A stretch of 33,044 nucleotides of DNA from Gammaproteobacteria bacterium (GTDB taxonomy: Bacteria > Pseudomonadota > Gammaproteobacteria > Acidiferrobacterales > SPGG2). Below the pieces are notes generated by a model. That model made no database searches. It was not told the origin of the DNA and worked only from the letters and a program-made list of their open reading frames with translations. Made by a program: the position numbers and the translations under genes. Positions 27,498-33,044 of the stretch are shown here, piece after piece; the stretch's first letter is position 1; each line of letters opens with the position of its first letter. Where the stretch lies: the NCBI GenBank assembly GCA_029861845.1, contig JAOTYM010000044.1, positions 1 through 33,044 on the forward strand. Reading direction: 5' to 3'.

Positions 27498-27526
27498 TTG
27501 CTTTATCGGACCGTGGCCGGTACCAT
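27498..27526 (+). promoter_or_regulatory. Weak candidate promoter for tpiA-secG
   Basis: TTGCTT, a 17-base spacer and TACCAT lie 47 bases before the tpiA ATG. The hexamers and spacing are identical to the candidate found ahead of ssrA. Consensus similarity is modest. Confidence 0.28.
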
Positions 27527-27573
27527 CGCGCCGGCTTAGACTGCATTGAGCGCAACTATGTTTGGAGATAGCC

Positions 27574-28332
27574 ATGCGTCGCCCGTTGGTGGCAGGAAAT
27601 TGGAAAATGAACGGCAGCCGGGCGCAGGCGACGGCGCTCATCGGTGGGCTATTGCAGGGCATCAGCGGGAAGAATTCGATCGAAGTGGTCGTTTGCCCGC
27701 CGTTCGTGCTTATCCCTTTGGCGGCCGAACTTATGGCAGTGGGCAACGGTTTGATTTTGGGGGCACAGAACCTTAGCACCCAGTCTGCGGGCGCCTATAC
27801 GGGGGAGGTGTCGGCGCCGATGTTGACGGATTACGGGTGTCAATACGCCATCGTCGGGCATTCCGAGCGCCGCGCCCTTTACGGCGAAAGCGATGCAGTG
27901 GTGACGCAAAAGTTTGGCGTTGCCATCGAAAATAACCTAACGCCTATTCTCTGTGTCGGTGAGACACTTGCACAGCGCGAAGCGGACGAGACCGAGAAAA
28001 CGGTCAACGATCAACTCGATGCGGTGCTCCAACAACACGGGATCGAAGCCATGGCAAAAGCGGTGGTTGCCTATGAGCCGGTGTGGGCCATAGGCACAGG
28101 ACGCACGGCGACGCCACAGCAGGCACAAGCGGTGCACCACTTTATCCGAAACAAACTGGCGGTCGCAGACAAGAACGTTGCGGCGAATATTCGTCTACTC
28201 TACGGGGGCAGCGTTAAGGCGAGTAACGCCGCCGACTTGTTTAACGAAACCGATATCGACGGAGGCCTTATCGGCGGGGCCTCGCTAGATGCAAATGAGT
28301 TCATTGAAATCTGCCGGGCTGCCGTTCACTGA
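27574..28332 (+). CDS. tpiA: Triosephosphate isomerase
   Basis: Interconverts dihydroxyacetone phosphate and glyceraldehyde-3-phosphate. The ATG at 27574, preceded by TTTGGAG with ideal spacing, gives 252 residues. The TIM-barrel catalytic residues are all present: Lys11 in AGNWKMNG, His96 in YAIVGHSERR, and Glu168 in VAYEPVWAIGTG (loop 6). The phosphate-binding YGGSVKASNA (210-219) and GLIGGASL follow. secG begins 9 bases downstream. Confidence 0.98.
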   Translation: MRRPLVAGNWKMNGSRAQATALIGGLLQGISGKNSIEVVVCPPFVLIPLAAELMAVGNGLILGAQNLSTQSAGAYTGEVSAPMLTDYGCQYAIVGHSERRALYGESDAVVTQKFGVAIENNLTPILCVGETLAQREADETEKTVNDQLDAVLQQHGIEAMAKAVVAYEPVWAIGTGRTATPQQAQAVHHFIRNKLAVADKNVAANIRLLYGGSVKASNAADLFNETDIDGGLIGGASLDANEFIEICRAAVH

Positions 28333-28341
28333 GGGGTTAAT

Positions 28342-28701
28342 ATGAAGGAATTGGTGCTGGTTATCCACGTGCTGGCTGCCGTCAGTCTCGTGGCGCTAGT
28401 GTTATTGCAACAGGGTAAGGGTGCGGACGTCGGTGCGGCGTTCGGCAGCGGCGCGTCACAGACGCTTTTTGGGGCGCGCGGTTCGGCTAACTTCCTCACG
28501 CGTGCGACCGCATTACTGGCCGCCGCATTCTTTGTTACCAGCCTGACATTAGCAGTGTTTGCGTCCCGGGGCGGCACCCCCGCCAGCGTGACAGAAGCGA
28601 TAACTACTGAACAAACAACTACAGAATCCACAACTGAACAAGAAGCACCGGAGATCCCCGAGGGACCAGCGCCTTCCGACGTGCCCGAAGTGCCGAAATA
28701 G
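28342..28701 (+). CDS. secG: Preprotein translocase subunit SecG
   Basis: Small non-essential subunit of the SecYEG channel. The 119-residue protein has two membrane spans, about 2-22 and 50-72, separated by the conserved loop [20 protein letters not shown] (20-39), which touches SecA, and then [11 protein letters not shown]. The C-terminal tail is long, rich in Thr, Glu and Pro, and typically variable. GAGGGG lies just before the ATG. It is co-directional with tpiA and followed by tRNA-Leu. Confidence 0.95.
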   Translation: MKELVLVIHVLAAVSLVALVLLQQGKGADVGAAFGSGASQTLFGARGSANFLTRATALLAAAFFVTSLTLAVFASRGGTPASVTEAITTEQTTTESTTEQEAPEIPEGPAPSDVPEVPK

Positions 28702-28815
28702 AGTTATCGAAACTGAAACTGTGCTGGTGCGCGTTGCGTCGGCGACGTTTTCCAATAAGATACGTTAATCCGCGATTGCCCTGAGATAGTGGTTAGGGCG
28801 CCGCGGGCCTACGAT

Positions 28816-28900
28816 GCCGAAGTGGTGGAACTGGTAGACACGCCGTCTTGAGGGGGCGGTGGCGCAAGCCGTGCGGGTTCGAGTCCCGCCTTCGGCACCA
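28816..28900 (+). tRNA. tRNA-Leu (anticodon GAG)
   Basis: The gene is 85 nt including an encoded CCA. The acceptor GCCGAAG pairs with CTTCGGC. The D-arm contains TGGTAGA. The anticodon stem CCGTC/GGCGG encloses loop TTGAGGG with anticodon GAG. A long variable arm typical of class II tRNA and the T-loop GTTCGAGTC are present. Its place after secG is a common arrangement. Confidence 0.97.
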
Positions 28901-28979
28901 TGCGCGTATAGATGCAACCTTCGGGGCTGGGGGCGCTAGTAAGCCGTTGAATTAAAATAAGTTGCCTGTTGGGGGAGGC

Positions 28980-29009
28980 TTGACTTTGCGTCCGGCGAAA
29001 GCCTAGAGT
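28980..29009 (+). promoter_or_regulatory. Candidate sigma-70 promoter for the nuo operon
   Basis: TTGACT (5/6 match), an 18-base spacer and TAGAGT (4/6 match). Transcription would begin near 29016, leaving a leader of about 255 bases before nuoA, which contains the folded region described next. Confidence 0.45.
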
Positions 29010-29029
29010 ACGGCTACTGGGCACTTGCA

Positions 29030-29207
29030 AGCCTGCATTAGTTAGCGGCTGTCGTGGCGAGGGCGCGCAGCTGCCCGCGGAAACAAGGCGCGCGAGGAAA
29101 ATGCGGAGACGTACTCGAGGGTAGGTTGAGGCCATTTTCCGAAGTGCAACGCCGTAGATGCAGGTAGATACGCGGCCGCAGTAGAGAGTTGGTAAGAAAT
29201 GCAGGCT
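29030..29207 (+). other. Candidate structured leader RNA upstream of nuoA
   Basis: Part of a 370-base gap without a convincing gene. Nested complementary arms can be seen: AGCCTGCATT (29030-29039) with AATGCAGGCT (29198-29207), 10 bp; 29045-29052 with 29172-29179, 8 pairs of which 2 are G-U; GCGCGC (29063-29068) with GCGCGC (29088-29093); and GGAAAATG (29096-29103) with CATTTTCC (29133-29140). Together they draw a closed multibranch fold of about 178 nt. I recognise no known RNA family. It could be a cis-regulatory leader or a separate small RNA. Confidence 0.4.
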
Positions 29208-29247
29208 GAGCCAGAATCCGCACATCGTGCCACCGAATAAGAAGCGC

Positions 29248-29271
29248 TAAGGCTAAGGATAAGGATAAGGA
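29248..29271 (+). repeat. Hexanucleotide tandem repeat forming the nuoA ribosome site
   Basis: Four units, TAAGGC then TAAGGA three times; the last A belongs to the nuoA ATG. Each AAGGA is a Shine-Dalgarno-like sequence, and the third unit (29260-29265) has good spacing (5 bases) to the start. Confidence 0.8.
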
Positions 29272-29627
29272 TGTTAGAGAACTATGTGCCGATTCTGATT
29301 TTCATCGGTGTCGGTCTGCTTGTCGGTTTTGTGCCCATGCTAATGGGCCGGCTGCTGGGCCCGAGTAAGCCGGACAGCACCAAATTATCGCCCTATGAAT
29401 GTGGATTCGAGGCCTTCGAAGACTCGCGCATGAAGTTTGATGTGCGCTATTACTTGGTGGCGATTCTCTTTATTATTTTCGATCTCGAGATCGCGTTTCT
29501 CTTTCCCTGGGCGGTGGTAATTAGCGAAATCGGTCTTTTTGGTTTTCTCGCTATGATGATTTTCCTAGGCGTTCTCACCATCGGTTTCATCTATGAATGG
29601 AAGAAGGGAGCTCTGGAATGGGAATAG
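29271..29627 (+). CDS. nuoA: NADH-quinone oxidoreductase subunit A
   Basis: Small membrane subunit of respiratory complex I. The 118-residue protein has three membrane spans, about 5-27, 62-84 and 88-110. The conserved loop [22 protein letters not shown] links spans 1 and 2, and its conserved Cys lies at the quinone-site entrance. [13 protein letters not shown] is also diagnostic. The ribosome site consists of TAAGGA repeats. It overlaps nuoB by 10 bases and starts the nuo operon, preceded by a long leader. Confidence 0.97.
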   Translation: MLENYVPILIFIGVGLLVGFVPMLMGRLLGPSKPDSTKLSPYECGFEAFEDSRMKFDVRYYLVAILFIIFDLEIAFLFPWAVVISEIGLFGFLAMMIFLGVLTIGFIYEWKKGALEWE

Positions 29628-30094
29628 AAGGTGCGTTAGCGGGCGGTTGGGCGACCACGCAACTCGACAAGCTTATTAACTGGACGCGCACAGGTTCGAT
29701 GTGGCCGATGACGTTTGGTCTCGCATGTTGTGCGATCGAGATGATGCATGCCGGCGCTTCGCGTTATGATCTTGATCGCTTTGGGATTGTCTTCCGCCCA
29801 AGTCCGCGCCAGTCCGATGTCATGATTGTGGCGGGTACGCTCGTAAACAAGATGGCGCCCGCACTACGCAAGGTCTACGATCAGATGTCCGAGCCGCGTT
29901 GGGTGATTTCTATGGGGTCGTGTGCCAACGGTGGTGGCTATTATCACTATTCCTATTCAGTAGTCCGTGGTTGCGATCGTATTGTACCGGTCGATGTTTA
30001 TGTCCCTGGCTGTCCGCCTACGGCTGAAGCATTACTCTACGGTATCATACAGCTACAGAAGAAGATAAGACGCACTAATACTATCGCCCGCTAA
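29618..30094 (+). CDS. nuoB: NADH-quinone oxidoreductase subunit B
   Basis: Peripheral-arm subunit holding iron-sulfur cluster N2, the last electron carrier before quinone. The ATG at 29618 with GGGAG upstream gives 158 residues; the frame runs seven codons further upstream. The four N2 ligands are visible: adjacent Cys37 and Cys38 ([10 protein letters not shown]), Cys102 ([20 protein letters not shown] region) and Cys132 ([12 protein letters not shown]). The overlap with nuoA suggests coupled translation. Confidence 0.98.
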   Translation: MGIEGALAGGWATTQLDKLINWTRTGSMWPMTFGLACCAIEMMHAGASRYDLDRFGIVFRPSPRQSDVMIVAGTLVNKMAPALRKVYDQMSEPRWVISMGSCANGGGYYHYSYSVVRGCDRIVPVDVYVPGCPPTAEALLYGIIQLQKKIRRTNTIAR

Positions 30095-30115
30095 GCACGA
30101 AAGAGAATCTATTCT

Positions 30116-30727
30116 ATGGTTGATTCGCTGGCGGCTGTCGCTGCGCATGCCAAGGAAAAGTTCGGTGCTTCGATCGTCAACATCATCGAAGCCAGGAGCG
30201 AACTTACATTGGAGGTTAAACGTGAGCGCCTGCGCGAAGTCTGTCGAATTCTGCGTGACGATCCCGTCTTTAGTTTCGAACAACTAATCGACCTGTGTGG
30301 TGTCGATTATCAAGATTACCGTGCCGAGGCCCCTGATGGGCCCCGATCAGGCCCGCGCTTTGCTGTCACCATTCACTTGTTGTCTATTAAACATAACCGC
30401 CGCGTGCGCGTGCGCGCTTTCCTTGATAACGAATGGCCACGTGTTGACTCCGTTGTGGACATCTGGGCGGTCGCCAACTGGTTCGAGCGTGAGGCCTTCG
30501 ACCTTTTTGGTTTTGTATTCGAAGGCCACCCCGATCTACGCCGGATTCTCACGGATTACGGGTTTATCGGCCACCCGTTTCGTAAGGACTTTCCATTAAT
30601 CGGTGAAGTTGAGATGCGCTACGATGCCGAGAAGCAGCGCGTTATCTATGAACCAGTGAGTATCGAACCACGCACGCTGGTGCCACGCGTCATTCGCGAA
30701 GAGGGATTCGGTGGCAGAAATCCGTAA
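30116..30727 (+). CDS. nuoC: NADH-quinone oxidoreductase subunit C
   Basis: A 203-residue peripheral-arm subunit (30-kDa family). It includes [13 protein letters not shown], the strand region [41 protein letters not shown] and the signature [25 protein letters not shown]. The gene is separate from nuoD, unlike the fused nuoCD of E. coli and pseudomonads. It starts 21 bases after nuoB and overlaps nuoD by 17 bases. Confidence 0.97.
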   Translation: MVDSLAAVAAHAKEKFGASIVNIIEARSELTLEVKRERLREVCRILRDDPVFSFEQLIDLCGVDYQDYRAEAPDGPRSGPRFAVTIHLLSIKHNRRVRVRAFLDNEWPRVDSVVDIWAVANWFEREAFDLFGFVFEGHPDLRRILTDYGFIGHPFRKDFPLIGEVEMRYDAEKQRVIYEPVSIEPRTLVPRVIREEGFGGRNP

Positions 30728-31964
30728 CTACACGATGAATTTTGGGCCACAGCATCCGGCGGCGCATGGTGTGCTGCGCCTTGTGCTGGAAATGGACGGG
30801 GAGGTAATACAACGCGCCGACCCGCATATCGGTCTGTTACATCGGGCTACCGAGAAACTCGCCGAAAGCAAGCCCTATAACCAAAGTATCGGCTATATGG
30901 ATCGGCTGGATTACCTGTCGATGATGTGTAGTGAGCACGCCTACGTCTTGGCGATGGAGAAACTTTTGGGTGTCGAACCGCCACCTAGGGCGCAATACAT
31001 TCGAACGATGTTCGACGAAATTACGCGACTCCTTAATCACCTACTATGGCTCGCCACGCATGCACTAGATATCGGGGCAATGACGGTGTTTCTTTACTGT
31101 TTTCGGGAACGAGAAGACTTATTCGACTGCTACGAGGCTGTATCGGGTGCACGCATGCACGCAAACTACTATCGTGTTGGTGGTGTCTACCGCGATCTTC
31201 CGCAGAGCATGCCTCAATACCAACCTTCTAAGTGGCACAACGAAAAGGACGTCAAGCGCCTCAACGCAAATCGGCAAAGCTCATTGCTTGAGTTCATTTG
31301 GGACTTTACTGAACGTTTTCCCAAGCACGTCGATGACTACGAGACACTGCTGACTGATAACCGCATCTGGAAGCAGCGCACAGTAGGTATCGGGGTAGTG
31401 TCGCCTGAACGCGCACTACAACTAGGTTTCACAGGCGCAATGCTGCGTGGATCGGGAGTCGAATGGGATCTCCGCAAGAAACAACCCTACGAGGTCTATC
31501 ATCGTTTAAATTTCGACATCCCGGTTGGCGTTAATGGGGATTGCTATGATCGCTATCTGGTGCGTATCGAGGAAATGCGTCAATCCAACCGCATCATACG
31601 TCAATGTGTGAAGTGGCTGCGAGACAATCCTGGACCAGTGATCGTTGATGATCACAAATTGGTGCCGCCCAAACGAGAGGAGATGAAAGACGACATGGAA
31701 TCGTTGATTCACCATTTCAAGCTCTTCACAGAGGGTTTCTGTATCCCGGAAGGTGAGGTCTATGCAGTGGTCGAGGCACCTAAAGGTGAGTTCGGTATTT
31801 ATCTCGTTTCCGATGGTGCCAACAAGCCTTATCGCCTTAAGATTCGTCCTCCTGCTTTCGCACACTTAGCTTCGATGGACGAGATGACCCGCGGGCACAT
31901 GCTTGCCGACGTGGTAGCGGTGATCGGCACGATAGACATTGTATTCGGAGAAATTGACCGGTGA
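30711..31964 (+). CDS. nuoD: NADH-quinone oxidoreductase subunit D
   Basis: The 49-kDa subunit of complex I, which lines the quinone pocket next to NuoB. From a GTG at 30711 it has 417 residues. It begins [21 protein letters not shown], whose His residues lie in the quinone cavity, then [34 protein letters not shown], and a C-terminal [23 protein letters not shown] and IVFGEIDR. It is of normal length. The start lies in the nuoC coding region and the stop overlaps the nuoE start (GTGA). Confidence 0.98.
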   Translation: MAEIRNYTMNFGPQHPAAHGVLRLVLEMDGEVIQRADPHIGLLHRATEKLAESKPYNQSIGYMDRLDYLSMMCSEHAYVLAMEKLLGVEPPPRAQYIRTMFDEITRLLNHLLWLATHALDIGAMTVFLYCFREREDLFDCYEAVSGARMHANYYRVGGVYRDLPQSMPQYQPSKWHNEKDVKRLNANRQSSLLEFIWDFTERFPKHVDDYETLLTDNRIWKQRTVGIGVVSPERALQLGFTGAMLRGSGVEWDLRKKQPYEVYHRLNFDIPVGVNGDCYDRYLVRIEEMRQSNRIIRQCVKWLRDNPGPVIVDDHKLVPPKREEMKDDMESLIHHFKLFTEGFCIPEGEVYAVVEAPKGEFGIYLVSDGANKPYRLKIRPPAFAHLASMDEMTRGHMLADVVAVIGTIDIVFGEIDR

Positions 31965-32470
31965 CGACGTTAGCGCAAGACGTATCGAAGGTAACGCTGC
32001 TTACGGATGATTCACGGGCCGGCATCGATCGTTGGATCACCAAGTATCCGCCCGATCAGAAGCAAGCGGCAGTCATGGGGGCATTGAATATCGTGCAACG
32101 GCAAAATGGCGGCTGGCTGACGACTGAGCTCATGGATGCGGTCGCCGAATATCTGGAGATGCCACCTATTGCGGTTTACGAGGTGGCAACCTTTTACACG
32201 ATGTATGACTTGAAGCCGGTAGGCCGCCACAAGATCTATGTGTGCACCAACATCTCGTGCATGTTGTGTGGCTCCGGCGTGATCGTGGAACACCTAGAGA
32301 GAAAACTAGGGATCAAGCTCGGCGAAACGACCGCGGACGGCGAGTTTACTATCAAGGAGGCGGAATGCCTGGCCGCCTGTGGCGGCGCACCGATGTTCAT
32401 GCTTGACGATGATTATCACGAAAACCTGACCCCCGAGAAGGTCGACCAGATCCTGGCGAAACTGGACTAG
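31961..32470 (+). CDS. nuoE: NADH-quinone oxidoreductase subunit E
   Basis: The 24-kDa subunit with [2Fe-2S] cluster N1a. It has 169 residues from a GTG at 31961 that overlaps the nuoD stop. Cluster ligands are Cys95 and Cys100 (VCTNISC) and Cys136 and Cys140 ([10 protein letters not shown]), with the family motif [17 protein letters not shown] upstream. It precedes nuoF by 2 bases and forms the NADH-oxidising module together with NuoF. Confidence 0.97.
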   Translation: MTTLAQDVSKVTLLTDDSRAGIDRWITKYPPDQKQAAVMGALNIVQRQNGGWLTTELMDAVAEYLEMPPIAVYEVATFYTMYDLKPVGRHKIYVCTNISCMLCGSGVIVEHLERKLGIKLGETTADGEFTIKEAECLAACGGAPMFMLDDDYHENLTPEKVDQILAKLD

Positions 32471-32472
32471 AG

Positions 32473-33044
32473 ATGGCGATTAACCAAGTCTGTTTTGCAA
32501 ACCTCAAAGACGATCAACCGTGGCGGCTAGAGTCATATCGCGGCGCCGGTGGATACGGGATGTGGGAAAAAGTTATTAGGGAGAAGATGCCGCCGGAGGC
32601 AATCATTGAAGAGCTCAAAACCGCTGCCCTGCGCGGTCGCGGCGGCGCTGGATTTCCCACCGGCCTTAAATGGAGCTTCATGCCGCGCAATGCACCGGGA
32701 CAGAAGTACATCGTTTGTAACTCGGATGAAGGCGAGCCCGGCACTTACAAAGATCGCGATATCCTGCGTTATAACCCACACGCCATTTTTGAGGGCATGG
32801 CTATTGCTGGCTACGCCACGGGGTCGACCGTCGGTTACAACTATTTACGTGGCGAATTTGTCGAGCCATTCCAGCGCTGCGAAGACGCGCGGCAAGAGGC
32901 CTATGGGGCCGGACTATTGGGTAAGAACGTGTTGGGTTCAGGCGTGGATTTTGATCTGCACAATCATCTGGGCGCCGGCTCCTACATCGTTGGTGAGGAA
33001 ACCGGCATGTTGGAATCGCTCGAGGGTAAAAAGGCCTTACCGCG
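32473..33044 (+). CDS. nuoF: NADH-quinone oxidoreductase subunit F (cut by window end)
   Basis: The 51-kDa subunit that binds NADH and FMN and carries a [4Fe-4S] cluster. Only the first 190 codons are present. The FMN/NADH glycine loop reads [16 protein letters not shown], then [20 protein letters not shown] and [20 protein letters not shown]. The usual form of the last motif is YICGEETALL, so a Val replaces the Cys and GM replaces AL; the acidic GEE core is kept. The missing 3' part should contain the cluster-binding cysteines. The ATG lies 2 bases after the nuoE stop. Confidence 0.97.
   Translation, partial: MAINQVCFANLKDDQPWRLESYRGAGGYGMWEKVIREKMPPEAIIEELKTAALRGRGGAGFPTGLKWSFMPRNAPGQKYIVCNSDEGEPGTYKDRDILRYNPHAIFEGMAIAGYATGSTVGYNYLRGEFVEPFQRCEDARQEAYGAGLLGKNVLGSGVDFDLHNHLGAGSYIVGEETGMLESLEGKKALP

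Noticed and set aside
29094..29207. Resemblance to RNase P RNA (GAGGAAA, then AGAAAT...GGCT)
   Set aside because: The flanking conserved bases of the P4 helix do not match or pair, and the region is far shorter than a bacterial RNase P RNA.
28809..29225. A 138-codon minus-strand frame opposite tRNA-Leu
   Set aside because: Its end ([21 protein letters not shown]) is the well-known spurious translation of the antisense strand of tRNA-Leu; the rest lies over the nuo leader and shows no protein-like pattern.

Overview
The window looks like a chromosomal segment of a free-living gammaproteobacterium outside the Enterobacterales. The gene content and order fit this: smpB, ratA, rnfH, bamE, fur; then recN, nadK, hrcA, grpE, dnaK, dnaJ, dapB, carAB, greA; then rlmE, ftsH, folP, glmM, tpiA, secG, tRNA-Leu and a nuo operon with separate nuoC and nuoD. 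The tmRNA tag (ANNDNYALAA), the co-occurrence of HrcA/CIRCE with sigma-32-type promoters, and the unfused nuoC/nuoD suggest a Chromatiales-like or related lineage. The genus cannot be fixed from sequence reading alone.

Region 1-3990 is accessory and poorly recognised. It holds the 3' part of an unknown gene, a large pentapeptide-repeat membrane protein, and a minus-strand series of very small hypothetical genes, two of which carry a single hydrophobic segment. It abuts the 3' end of ssrA (tmRNA), a classic integration site for genomic islands, although no integrase or duplicated ssrA end is visible here.

Region 3997-11209 is housekeeping. It contains tmRNA and its partner SmpB (trans-translation), a sodium:neurotransmitter-symporter-type transporter coupled to ratA and rnfH, the outer-membrane assembly lipoprotein BamE divergent from the iron regulator Fur, an ArgA-like acetyltransferase, and the recN/nadK pair.

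Region 11372-16491 is the heat-shock block hrcA-grpE-dnaK-dnaJ. A CIRCE operator sits in front of hrcA, and strong sigma-32-like promoters precede grpE and dnaK. The dnaK -35 element overlaps the grpE stop codon. The block is followed by dapB, an intrinsic terminator, carA-carB and the overlapping greA.

Region 22536-28900 carries rlmE, ftsH, folP, glmM, tpiA, secG and tRNA-Leu(GAG). A terminator-shaped hairpin lies inside the start of folP. A 370-base gap then precedes the complex I operon nuoABCDEF (nuoF is cut by the window end). This gap contains a candidate promoter, nested inverted repeats suggesting a folded leader RNA of about 178 nt, and a hexanucleotide tandem repeat that makes up the nuoA ribosome-binding site. 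The nuo leader and the small-gene cluster beside ssrA are the two places most likely to hold undescribed biology.
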